A stretch of DNA of 34,565 bases from Propionibacteriaceae bacterium (lineage in GTDB: Bacteria; Actinomycetota; Actinomycetes; Propionibacteriales; Propionibacteriaceae): assembly GCA_017882685.1 (NCBI GenBank), contig JADGPA010000125.1, forward strand, positions 1 through 34,565. The letters are read 5' to 3'. The number at the start of each line of letters is the position of its first letter. Position 1 is the stretch's first letter. The notes under the pieces are model-generated. The model was not told the DNA's origin. It made no database searches and worked only from the letters and a program-made list of their open reading frames with translations. The position numbers and the translations under genes are program-made. Positions 1 to 7,190 of the stretch are shown here, in pieces.

Positions 1-122
1 AGAAGCACGACCAGCTGCTCGTCGACGCGTGCGAGGCCACCCTGCGCGGCTGGCTGGGCCGGATTCCGCGGTTCGTGTGGGCCGACCACGGCCTGCGGGC
101 TCCGCCGTACCTGGTTGAGTAG
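1..122 (+). CDS. C-terminal fragment of an unidentified protein
   Basis: An open frame enters from the left edge (first full codon at base 3) and stops at TAG 120-122, giving 39 visible residues that begin KHDQLLVDAC and end APPYLVE. I do not recognise the family. The fragment is rich in Trp and Arg around WLGRIPRFVW and shows no membrane segment. The next gene starts 9 bases after its stop with the same orientation, so the two are probably co-transcribed. The coding call rests on continuity to the window edge, high-GC third positions and tight spacing to a clear gene. Confidence 0.55.
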   Translation, partial: KHDQLLVDACEATLRGWLGRIPRFVWADHGLRAPPYLVE

Positions 123-131
123 GGTGGTCAC

Positions 132-1388
132 GTGAGCGATCCGGTGACCGTGACCGAGGCTGCGCTGCTGGCCCGTGACCAGCAGTCCCAGCCCTGGCAG
201 CAGGCTTTCGTCACGGTGGTTTCCGGCGGTATCACCCGAGCGGAACTGATCGACCGCGTCACCGACCGCATCGAGTACGCGCCCCGGTTCCGCCGCCTGG
301 TGGCCGGCTGGCCGATCCCGGGCTGGGTGGACGACCCCAACTTCAGCGTCGCAGGTCATGTTCGTGAGGCCACCCTCGAACCCGGCCAGCGGCTCGAGGA
401 CTGGCTGTCAGCACGGCTGGCCGTCGCCCTCGACCGCGAGCATCCGCTGTGGGAAGCCACCTTGGTGCATGGCATCGCGCCCGGCACGCAGGCTCTGGTT
501 GTGTGCTCGCACCCCGCCCTCGTCGACGGCTACGACAACGTCCACCTGCTGCAGGAACTCTTCGACGAGCACGCCGAGACGATCGGGGAGGCCACCGACG
601 ACTGGCAACCGGCACAGGCCGACGTGCCCGGGCTGGCCGACGTCGCACAGGCGCTGGGCGACCCCCTGCGCATGGCCACCGGAGCAGCTACCGGGCTGAT
701 CGGGATGGTGGAGAACGCGGTGCGGACGATGGCCGCCACCCCCCGGCCGCAGCACGTCGCCGGCGTCGAGGTGGACCTCGACGTACTCGGCGTGGTGCGC
801 GACACGTTCGGCTGCACCACACACGACGTGCTGGTGTCGCTGGCTACCGCCGGCGTTCGCGGCTGGCTGATCGACAACGGCCGCGAACTTGCCGACCCGG
901 TAGCCCTGGTGCCGCTGGCAGTTCAGGAGCCCGCCGTGCTGGAAAGCGCGATCGGCTGCCGCGTGGCGCCGTCATGGCTGGGCCTGCCGGTGCGGGCGAC
1001 GTCGCCGGGGGACCGGCTGCGAGCCATCGCAACGCTGACCCGGGCCCGGACCGACAGCGGCGCAAGCGTCCCGGTCCCTGACCTCACGGGTCTGGCCGGT
1101 TTTGCACCGCCCACGCTGCACAGCGTCGCGGCAGGCACCGTTGCCGCCGGTCGTCCACACACTGTCGTGGTGTCGAACGTGCCCGGCCCGATGGGAGAGC
1201 GATTCCTCGGCCGCGCCCGCGTCCGTCAGTTGCACGCCCTCACGTCGACAACGGACGACGAGCAGGTCAGCGTCACCATCACCAGCTACAGAGGCCGCGT
1301 CACGCTGGACGCGACCGCCGTCGCACCCCTGCTCCGGTGGGCGCGTGACATCTCAGACGAACTCGGCGCACTACGGGCCGAGGCCTGA
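132..1388 (+). CDS. WS/DGAT-like O-acyltransferase with altered catalytic motif
   Basis: This 418-residue protein looks like a wax ester synthase/diacylglycerol acyltransferase-family member, enzymes that move an acyl group from acyl-CoA to an alcohol or diacylglycerol. The N-terminal part has the family pattern APRFRRLV followed by [16 protein letters not shown] (about residues 50-79), and near the C-terminus [12 protein letters not shown] matches the conserved NVPGP stretch of the DUF1298-type domain. The catalytic motif HHxxxDG is changed: residues 127-133 read HPALVDG, so the second His, held to be the general base in characterised enzymes, is Pro. Length is somewhat below the usual 450-480. 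GTG start at 132 lies 9 bases after the upstream stop. It may be catalytically dead or use another acceptor chemistry. The downstream gene overlaps it by one base (TGATG). Confidence 0.8.
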   Translation: MSDPVTVTEAALLARDQQSQPWQQAFVTVVSGGITRAELIDRVTDRIEYAPRFRRLVAGWPIPGWVDDPNFSVAGHVREATLEPGQRLEDWLSARLAVALDREHPLWEATLVHGIAPGTQALVVCSHPALVDGYDNVHLLQELFDEHAETIGEATDDWQPAQADVPGLADVAQALGDPLRMATGAATGLIGMVENAVRTMAATPRPQHVAGVEVDLDVLGVVRDTFGCTTHDVLVSLATAGVRGWLIDNGRELADPVALVPLAVQEPAVLESAIGCRVAPSWLGLPVRATSPGDRLRAIATLTRARTDSGASVPVPDLTGLAGFAPPTLHSVAAGTVAAGRPHTVVVSNVPGPMGERFLGRARVRQLHALTSTTDDEQVSVTITSYRGRVTLDATAVAPLLRWARDISDELGALRAEA

Positions 1389-1855
1389 TGACCCTGCTTT
1401 TCCTGCCCGTGACGGGCCCCCAACTGGCTGACTGGGCAGCGGCGGGAGTGCTTGCCGGGCCACTCAAGGCCTACGCGGCGACCCCGGGACTGAGCGCTGC
1501 GTTCGAGCCGTCCGCCGACGAGGAGGCCGAGCACCTCGCGTTGCTGGTGGCCTCCGTTGCTGCGCTTGCCGCCAGCGGCGTCCGGCAGGTCGCCGTGCTG
1601 GAGGGCGCGGCCGAGCCGATCACCGACGGTGACGTGGACTTCGGTGCGGTTGTCACCGGAGACCTGCGGTTCGAAGCCATCCAGAGCCTGTTCGCCGACG
1701 AGCCAGAGGCCCCCGGTCTTGCCGAGGCGGCCACGGCGGCGATGGGACTGGCATTGCAGGATGCGTGGAACCATCCCGCGGTCACCGTCCTGCTGGAAGA
1801 AGGCGACCTGCTCTGGCACGGGGCGGGGGAATGGCAGAGCCTGGGTAGAGGTTGA
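1388..1855 (+). CDS. DUF6912-like hypothetical protein
   Basis: A 155-residue acidic, alanine-rich protein of unknown function. The opening [13 protein letters not shown], then [14 protein letters not shown] and [16 protein letters not shown], resembles the small actinobacterial family I remember as DUF6912 (start MRVFLPAT, a TPALREAY-like stretch, then an acidic EEELEYAA helix). No membrane segment, signal peptide or metal motif is visible. It starts with an ATG that shares its A with the TGA of the acyltransferase gene, so translation is probably coupled. The Ku gene follows after 30 bases with its own strong ribosome binding site. The family call is from memory; the coding call is firm. 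Confidence 0.7.
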   Translation: MTLLFLPVTGPQLADWAAAGVLAGPLKAYAATPGLSAAFEPSADEEAEHLALLVASVAALAASGVRQVAVLEGAAEPITDGDVDFGAVVTGDLRFEAIQSLFADEPEAPGLAEAATAAMGLALQDAWNHPAVTVLLEEGDLLWHGAGEWQSLGRG

Positions 1856-1885
1856 GCAGGCGACGGCTGAGCAAAGGAGACGGGC

Positions 1886-2686
1886 ATGCCCAGGTCGATC
1901 TGGAAGGGTGCAGTGTCCTTCGGGTTGGTGACGATCCCGGTGAAGCTGTACGGCGCCACCGAGGAGAAGGACATCAGTTTCCGGCAGGTGCACGCCGCTG
2001 ACGGTGGCCGCATCCGCTACAAGCGGGTCTGTGAGGTGTGCGGCGAGGAAGTGCCGTTCGCGGAGATCGCCAAGGGCTATGAGGCCGCGGATGGCAGGGT
2101 GGCCATCCTCGAGGCCGACGACTTCGCCGATCTGCCCGCAGCCAGCGGCAAGACGGTTGACGTGGTGCAATTCGTCGACGTCGAGGAGATCGACCCCACC
2201 TACTTCGACCGCACCTACTTCCTCGAGGCCGAGAAGACCGGCGCCAAACCCTACGTCCTGCTGCGGCAGGCGCTGGCCGAGACCGGGAAGGCTGCCGTGG
2301 TCAAGGTCGCGCTGCGCTCCCGAGAGACGCTTGCTCTGATCCGTCCGGTCGGCGATGTCCTGCGGATGCACACAATGATCTGGCCCGACGAGCTGCGCGA
2401 CAGCGATTTCGCCGCCCCGACCGACGAGGTCAAGGTCAGCGACGCCGAAGTGGGCATGGCCCGGATGTTCATCGAGCAGCTGTCCGGGGCGTTCGACCCG
2501 AGCCAGTTCACCGATACCTACCGCGAGGCGCTGGAGCAGGTCATCACCGCCAAACTGGACGGGGTCGAGCTGCCGGTGACAACCGACGAGGCCCCACGCG
2601 AGGCACAGGTCGTCGATCTCGTCGCTGCCCTGCGGGCGTCCGTCGACGCGGCGAAGGCGCGGCGCGCGGAGGCGGCAGCCAGCTGA
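1886..2686 (+). CDS. ku: Non-homologous end joining protein Ku
   Basis: Bacterial Ku forms a homodimeric ring that threads onto double-strand DNA ends and recruits the ligase LigD for end joining. The 266-residue sequence starts with the diagnostic MPRSIWKGAVSFGLVTIPVKLY and contains HAADGGRIRYKRVCEVCGEE and FDRTYFLEAEKTGAKPYVLL, all hallmarks of the Ku core. The C-terminal extension is short and ends in an Arg/Ala-rich tail (AKARRAEAAAS), less lysine-rich than the extended tails of mycobacterial or Streptomyces Ku. The ATG is preceded by AAAGGAG at good spacing. No ligD is present in the window. It is in tandem with pruA, but pruA has its own promoter starting right after the ku stop. Confidence 0.95.
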   Translation: MPRSIWKGAVSFGLVTIPVKLYGATEEKDISFRQVHAADGGRIRYKRVCEVCGEEVPFAEIAKGYEAADGRVAILEADDFADLPAASGKTVDVVQFVDVEEIDPTYFDRTYFLEAEKTGAKPYVLLRQALAETGKAAVVKVALRSRETLALIRPVGDVLRMHTMIWPDELRDSDFAAPTDEVKVSDAEVGMARMFIEQLSGAFDPSQFTDTYREALEQVITAKLDGVELPVTTDEAPREAQVVDLVAALRASVDAAKARRAEAAAS

Positions 2687-2715
2687 TTCGACGCCGGCTC
2701 GAGCGGCGGTAGAGT
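2687..2715 (+). promoter_or_regulatory. Candidate promoter of pruA, probably leaderless
   Basis: TTCGAC (2687-2692) and TAGAGT (2710-2715) are separated by 17 bases, a good sigma-A type arrangement for a high-GC actinobacterium. The -35 box begins at the base after the ku stop codon. Transcription would start around 2722-2724, at or just before the GTG of pruA at 2724, and no Shine-Dalgarno lies between, so the mRNA is likely leaderless or nearly so. Confidence 0.55.
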
Positions 2716-2723
2716 CGCATCTC

Positions 2724-4361
2724 GTGGATGCCATCACCCGAGTTCCCGCGCCCGTCAACGAGCCCGTGCTTCTCTATGCGCCCGGCAGCCCCGAGCGGGC
2801 AAGCCTGAAGCGCGAACTGGCCTTCCTCGCAGAGGAGCCGGTGGACGTCTTCGGCGTCATCGGCGACGGCTGGACGCCGCGTCCGGGTGGTGTGGTGCAC
2901 GAGGTGCGGATGCCGTCGGACAACTCCACCCTGCTTGCCCGCGTGCACCAGACCACCGCGGCCGATGCCGCAACGGCCATCACCGCTGCCAAGACGGCGA
3001 AGGCCGCCTGGGCCGCCACCCCGTTCGACGAGCGCGCAGCTGTCTTCCTTCGGGCTGCAGAGCTCCTGGCCGGACCGCGGCGCGACCAGCTGAACGCGGC
3101 CACGATGCTCGGACAAGGCAAGACCGCCCAGCAGGCCGAGATCGACTCGGCCTGTGAGCTCATCGACTTCCTGCGGTTCAACGTGGCCTTCGCGCGGGAG
3201 CTGTACAGCAACCAGCCGTCCAGTTCGCCTCAGGTGTGGAACCGCATGGACTATCGGCCACTGGACGGCTTCGTCTACGCCATCACCCCGTTCAACTTCA
3301 CTGCCATTGCCGGCAACCTGCCGACCGCTCCTGCGCTGATGGGCAACACGGTGATCTGGAAGCCGGCGCTCACCCAGACCTTCTCCGCGCACCTGTGGAT
3401 GCAGCTGCTGGTCGAGGCCGGCCTGCCTGACGGCGTGATCAACATGGTTCCGGGCCACGGCGCGGAGGTATCCAGCGCTGCCCTCAGCCACCCCGACCTT
3501 GCCGGCATCCACTTCACCGGTTCGACCCGGGTGTTCCAAGGGCTGTGGGGCGAGGTGGGTGCCAACATCTCCGGCTACAAGGCCTACCCGAGGCTCGTGG
3601 GGGAGACCGGTGGCAAGGACTTCGTGGTCGCGCACCCGTCCGCCGATCCGGACGCCGTCACCACGGCCCTCATCCGTGGCGCGTTCGAGTACTCCGGGCA
3701 GAAGTGCTCGGCCGCGTCCCGTGCCTATCTGCCGCACAGCCTGTGGGTCACCATCAAGGACGACCTGGTCGCCCAGACCGAGGCGTTGGCAGTTGGCGAC
3801 GTTCGCGACTTCAGCAACTTCACCAGCGCTGTCATCGACGAGCGCGCGTTCGACAAGCTGTCCGGGGCGATCGACAAGGCCCGCAGCTCTGCTGATGCAG
3901 AGATCATCGCGGGCGGCACCTACGACCGCACCGACGGCTGGTTCGTGCGGCCGACCCTGATCGTCAGCGACAACCCGCACCAGGACATCTTCACCACCGA
4001 GTACTTCGGGCCGATCCTCGCCCTCTTCATCTACGAGGACGACAAGTATGACGATGTACTACGGATGGTGGACGAGACCTCGACCTACGCGCTGACCGGG
4101 GCGATCTTCGCCACCGACCGGGGAGCTGTCGACCAAGCGTCACGTGCGTTGCGCCACGCTGCCGGCAATTTCTACGTGAACGACAAACCGACCGGCGCGG
4201 TGGTTGGGCAGCAGCCCTTCGGCGGAAGCCGGGCCTCTGGCACCAATGACAAGGCCGGCTCACTGTGGAACCTGATGCGCTGGGTGAGCCCGCGCTCCAT
4301 CAAGGAGAACCTGCTGCCGCCGGTGGGTATCGGATATCCGCACATGCTGGCCGAGGACTGA
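2724..4361 (+). CDS. pruA: L-glutamate gamma-semialdehyde (P5C) dehydrogenase
   Basis: Catalyses the NAD-dependent oxidation of 1-pyrroline-5-carboxylate/glutamate semialdehyde to glutamate, the second step of proline breakdown. The 545-residue protein carries the aldehyde dehydrogenase core: FNFTAIAGNLPTAPALMGN and VIWKPA for cofactor binding, the LVGETGGKD segment with the general base near Glu294, and the nucleophile Cys328 in SGQKCSAASRAY. Length and the N-terminal start (NEPVLLYAPGSPERASLKREL) fit stand-alone type-1 P5CDH; no proline dehydrogenase domain is fused and no putB-like gene is adjacent. GTG at 2724 fits the family N-terminus and the leaderless promoter. The product links to the glutamate dehydrogenase encoded at 13935-18671. 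Confidence 0.95.
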   Translation: MDAITRVPAPVNEPVLLYAPGSPERASLKRELAFLAEEPVDVFGVIGDGWTPRPGGVVHEVRMPSDNSTLLARVHQTTAADAATAITAAKTAKAAWAATPFDERAAVFLRAAELLAGPRRDQLNAATMLGQGKTAQQAEIDSACELIDFLRFNVAFARELYSNQPSSSPQVWNRMDYRPLDGFVYAITPFNFTAIAGNLPTAPALMGNTVIWKPALTQTFSAHLWMQLLVEAGLPDGVINMVPGHGAEVSSAALSHPDLAGIHFTGSTRVFQGLWGEVGANISGYKAYPRLVGETGGKDFVVAHPSADPDAVTTALIRGAFEYSGQKCSAASRAYLPHSLWVTIKDDLVAQTEALAVGDVRDFSNFTSAVIDERAFDKLSGAIDKARSSADAEIIAGGTYDRTDGWFVRPTLIVSDNPHQDIFTTEYFGPILALFIYEDDKYDDVLRMVDETSTYALTGAIFATDRGAVDQASRALRHAAGNFYVNDKPTGAVVGQQPFGGSRASGTNDKAGSLWNLMRWVSPRSIKENLLPPVGIGYPHMLAED

Positions 4362-4383
4362 TCGTGCCCGCGGGGGCCAGGGC

Positions 4384-4764
4384 ATGAACCTGGGGGTTTA
4401 CGGCCTCATCATGCTGGCCGCCCTCCTGATCCTCGGGATGGTGTTCTGGGCGCGCGGCCGGCGTCTGGGGGCTGGCGGGATGGCCAGCTGGCGTGGCCGG
4501 ATCGACCTTGCCAAGGGTTTTCCGCACACCCGCCAGAACGGCTACCTTGCCTCCGACGTCGACGAGGTGCTGGATGGCGTTTACGCCCTGTCCGCCGGCG
4601 AGCAGGGTCGTGCCGCAGCCCTCGACGGGCTGCATGCCGCTCAATTCGGGGTCGCGCGAGGAGGCTACGATCCGACGGTGGTCGACCTGCACGTGGACGC
4701 CATGATCGTGGCCCTGCAGACCGGCCGGGAACTGCCGGTCCGTCCCGGAGCTCCGCGCACGTAA
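4384..4764 (+). CDS. Small membrane-anchored DivIVA-motif protein
   Basis: A 126-residue protein with one N-terminal membrane segment (about residues 4-22, LGVYGLIMLAALLILGMVF) followed by a basic stop-transfer WARGRRLG, so the rest should be cytoplasmic. Two stretches resemble the DivIVA N-terminal motif F-x3-R-x-GY-x3-VD: FPHTRQNGYLASDVDEVLD (about residues 43-61) and FGVARGGYDPTVVDLHVD (about 82-99). Such DivIVA-domain proteins occur in actinobacteria beside the full-length polar-growth protein Wag31/DivIVA, but this one lacks the long coiled coil. It lies 22 bases after pruA in the same orientation. Function unknown; a septum or membrane-curvature role is only inference. Confidence 0.75.
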   Translation: MNLGVYGLIMLAALLILGMVFWARGRRLGAGGMASWRGRIDLAKGFPHTRQNGYLASDVDEVLDGVYALSAGEQGRAAALDGLHAAQFGVARGGYDPTVVDLHVDAMIVALQTGRELPVRPGAPRT

Positions 4765-4930
4765 CCGTACGACTCCGTCATCCACCCCTCCCGTCGAGCA
4801 GCCGCGCTCCGTTCATAACGGCGGCCCTGCATCCGAACGCCCTTGGGCAGGCCACGTATGCCACGCTGCTCACTCTCAAGGGGTCATCCGGTAAGGGTCC
4901 CGCACTGCCCCTGCCTGGAGCGGAGTGGGC
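4765..4930. other. Gene-free spacer before the SOS operon
   Basis: About 165 bases with no convincing gene. Short possible open frames lack start context. I see no clear terminator for the upstream gene; the only structured element is the promoter/SOS box at the right end (listed separately). Confidence 0.5.
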
Positions 4931-4959
4931 TTGACGAAATCGAACGGGTGTTCGATCAT
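4931..4959 (+). promoter_or_regulatory. SOS-controlled promoter of imuA'-imuB-dnaE2
   Basis: A -35 like TTGACG (4931-4936), a 17-base spacer and a -10 like GATCAT (4954-4959, four of six consensus positions) place the start of transcription near 4966, which is the GTG of imuA'. No Shine-Dalgarno lies upstream of that GTG, so the message is probably leaderless. The LexA operator occupies the spacer and overlaps the -10, an ideal position for repression. Confidence 0.65.
4940..4955. promoter_or_regulatory. LexA operator (SOS box)
   Basis: TCGAACGGGTGTTCGA is a perfect match to the actinobacterial/mycobacterial LexA site TCGAAC-N4-GTTCGA, with both half-sites intact. It sits 10 bases before the imuA' start. 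In mycobacteria the imuA'/imuB and dnaE2 genes belong to the LexA/RecA regulon, so both sequence and position support DNA-damage induction of the operon. Confidence 0.9.
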
Positions 4960-4965
4960 CAGTAG

Positions 4966-5646
4966 GTGACACCGGCCGAGCTCCCGAGGACCGAACTGCT
5001 GGCACGCCTGCGTGCGCAGGTCGCCGTCAAGGAGTCCCGGATTCGGCAGGCTCCGTTCCCCGTCCATCCAGAGCTGGCAGCCCTGCTGCCGGACAGGGGT
5101 TTGAGGCCCGGTTCGGCCTACAGCCTCACCGGGGCGGGCGCTTTGTTGCTCGCGCTGCTTGCAGAACCGTCCCGCGAGGGGCACTGGTGCGGGGTGGTCG
5201 GCATGCCCGACTTCGGTGCCGAGGCTGCCGCGCATGCGGGGGTGGCGCTCGACCGTCTGGCCCTGGTGCCCGACCCTGCCGAGCAGTGGCTCGCGGCCAC
5301 AGCTGCGCTCCTGGAGGCGTTGCCGATCGTCGCCGTCCGGCCGACGGGAAGGGTGAGTGAGGGGGACGCGGCCAAGTTGATGTCCCGCCTCCGCGACCGG
5401 GAGGCGGTGCTGCTGGTCGACGGGCCCTGGCCGCGCGCCGAGGCCCAGCTCTCGGTGAGCAATCTGCGCTGGTCCGGCGTCGGCGTGGGATGCGGCTATC
5501 TCTCCAGCCGCGAGGTGACCGTGACGGTGAGCTCCCGGCGCGGCCCGCTGCGTCGAAGCGCCCGCCTTGTCCTCCCGACCCCGACCGGGCACCTGGCCGC
5601 CGCCGCTGCTGTTGAGCCCATCAGCAGCCTGAGGGCGGTCGGGTGA
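4966..5646 (+). CDS. imuA': ImuA'-type mutasome accessory protein
   Basis: A 226-residue protein at the head of the SOS operon, matching ImuA' by position and features: a distant RecA-like fold with LRPGSAYSLTGAGALLLALLAEPSREG (about residues 46-70) at the place of the RecA Walker A region, but without a GxxxxGKT nucleotide-binding loop, then HWCGVVGMPDFGAEAAAHAG and LDRLALVPDPAEQW. ImuA' is an adaptor of the translesion mutasome with ImuB and DnaE2, giving damage-induced mutagenesis. GTG at 4966 coincides with the predicted transcription start. Its TGA overlaps the ATG of imuB. RecA and SulA-like alternatives are unlikely because of the missing ATP loop and the operon context. Confidence 0.85.
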   Translation: MTPAELPRTELLARLRAQVAVKESRIRQAPFPVHPELAALLPDRGLRPGSAYSLTGAGALLLALLAEPSREGHWCGVVGMPDFGAEAAAHAGVALDRLALVPDPAEQWLAATAALLEALPIVAVRPTGRVSEGDAAKLMSRLRDREAVLLVDGPWPRAEAQLSVSNLRWSGVGVGCGYLSSREVTVTVSSRRGPLRRSARLVLPTPTGHLAAAAAVEPISSLRAVG

Positions 5647-7190
5647 TGGCCAGAGCAACCGGGGCGGGCGATCGCTGCCTCGTGCTGTGGTTCCCAGGCT
5701 GGCCGGTCACCGCCTGGGCACTCTCCGAGGGCGAGGACGCCGCCAGGCCGGTAGCCGTGGTGTCCGCCAACCGCATCGTTGCGTGCTCGCCCGAGGCGGC
5801 AGCAGAGGGAGTCGCCACCGGCCAGCGTCGCCGGGAGGCGCAGTCCCGCTGTCCCACCCTCCTGGTACTCCCGGCTGACGAAGCAAGGGACAGCCGCGAG
5901 TTCGGCCAGGTGGTCGAATGCGTCGAGCGGCTGGCGCCGGGGGTGCAGGTGGTCCGTCCTGGCGTGTGCGCGCTGCGGGCGCGGGGTCTGTCCGGCTACG
6001 TCGGAAGCGAGGCTGAGGCTGCCGAGGTGCTGCTCGAGGCTGTCGTCGTTGCACTAGGTCCAACCTCAGGCCGGGTGGGCGTCGCCGACGGCCTTTTCAC
6101 CGCCTTGCAGGCCGCCTACGCAGCGAATCCTGTGGGCATCGTCCCCGCAGGGGGGTCGGCCGGCTTCCTCGCTGCCTTGCCGGTGTCACGCCTGGGGGAT
6201 GAGTCGCTGTCCACCTTGCTGCCACGCCTCGGCGTCCACACCCTTGGCGACTTCGCAGCGCTGGACGCAGCTGCCGTCCGTGACCGGTTCGGACAGCAAG
6301 GTCTCCGGCTGCACACCCAAGCCTGTGGGCAGGACCCCAGCCTCGTGCAACCGCGCGTGCCGCCGCCCGAGCTCACCAGGCAACTGGACTTCGAGCCGCC
6401 GCTGACATTGGTGGACCAGGTCGCCTTCACGTCGCGGGCGATGGTGGAGGAGTTCATCGGCGGGCTCACCGCAGCCGGGCTCGCCTGCACGGAACTGCGG
6501 GTCGAGCTGACCGGCGAGCTGGACGAGCTTGTGGCCCGGACGTGGCTCACTCCTGGGGTCTTCGAACCCGCAGCCGTCATCGACCGCATCCGCTGGCAAC
6601 TGCAGGCGGCCGCCGGTGGCCAACTGAACAGCGGCATCGTCAGCCTGCGACTTGAGCCGGTGGCCGTGGACGCCCTGGTCAACCACGTACCCGGCCTGTT
6701 CGGTTCGGGCACCGACGAACGCGTCCACCATGTGCTGTCCCGCGTGCAGGGCATGCTCGGCCACGACGGGGTGCTCACACCCCGGATCGGGGGCGGTCGC
6801 TGGCTGGCCGAGCGTCAGGTGATGGTGCCGTGGGGCGATCGACCGGTGCTGGGAACGCCGGCCGAACGCCCCTGGCCGGGACGCGTGCCCGACCCGTTGC
6901 CCGCAGCGGTGTTCGCCGAGCCGCGACCCGTCCAGCTCCAAGCCCAGGACGGCGAGGCTGTACGGCTTGACGACAGGGGCCAGCTCTGCGGGCAACCCAG
7001 CGTCCTCCGCGTCGGCGAAGAGCGGCTTGAGGTGGCGGGTTGGGCGGGACCCTGGCCCATCGACGAGCGGGCCTGGGACCCAGCGCGTCACCGCAGCGCC
7101 GGCCGCTTCCAGGTGGTCGACGACGCCGGAACCGCCTGGCTGCTCGTCCTCCAGGCCGGACGCTGGTGGGCAGAGGCAAGGTACGACTGA
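5646..7190 (+). CDS. imuB: ImuB, catalytically inactive Y-family polymerase-like protein
   Basis: ImuB is the hub of the mutasome: it binds ImuA', DnaE2 and the beta clamp but does not polymerise. The 514-residue protein has a Y-family-like body starting RCLVLWFPGWPVTAW, where active Y-family polymerases carry a catalytic Asp (hhhDxDxFFA); here the acidic residues are Trp/Pro, as expected for ImuB. LDFEPPLTLVDQVAF (about residues 244-258) is a conserved ImuB segment. QVMVPWG at residues 391-397 lies where ImuB proteins have their clamp-binding motif (QLPLWG in M. tuberculosis), so it is a candidate. I chose ATG 5646, sharing its A with the imuA' TGA; an in-frame GTG one codon earlier is possible. 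The next gene uses the same TGATG junction. Confidence 0.9.
   Translation: MARATGAGDRCLVLWFPGWPVTAWALSEGEDAARPVAVVSANRIVACSPEAAAEGVATGQRRREAQSRCPTLLVLPADEARDSREFGQVVECVERLAPGVQVVRPGVCALRARGLSGYVGSEAEAAEVLLEAVVVALGPTSGRVGVADGLFTALQAAYAANPVGIVPAGGSAGFLAALPVSRLGDESLSTLLPRLGVHTLGDFAALDAAAVRDRFGQQGLRLHTQACGQDPSLVQPRVPPPELTRQLDFEPPLTLVDQVAFTSRAMVEEFIGGLTAAGLACTELRVELTGELDELVARTWLTPGVFEPAAVIDRIRWQLQAAAGGQLNSGIVSLRLEPVAVDALVNHVPGLFGSGTDERVHHVLSRVQGMLGHDGVLTPRIGGGRWLAERQVMVPWGDRPVLGTPAERPWPGRVPDPLPAAVFAEPRPVQLQAQDGEAVRLDDRGQLCGQPSVLRVGEERLEVAGWAGPWPIDERAWDPARHRSAGRFQVVDDAGTAWLLVLQAGRWWAEARYD

Noticed and set aside
1286-2758. 490-residue minus-strand frame across three plus-strand genes
   Set aside because: Runs through the acyltransferase, DUF6912-like and Ku genes without any family motif; Ku is unmistakable on the plus strand.
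7040-7189. Upstream extension of the dnaE2 frame
   Set aside because: The extra 50 residues overlap imuB, are Arg/Pro-rich and have no binding site; ATG 7190 gives the usual DnaE2 N-terminus and the same TGATG junction as imuA'/imuB.
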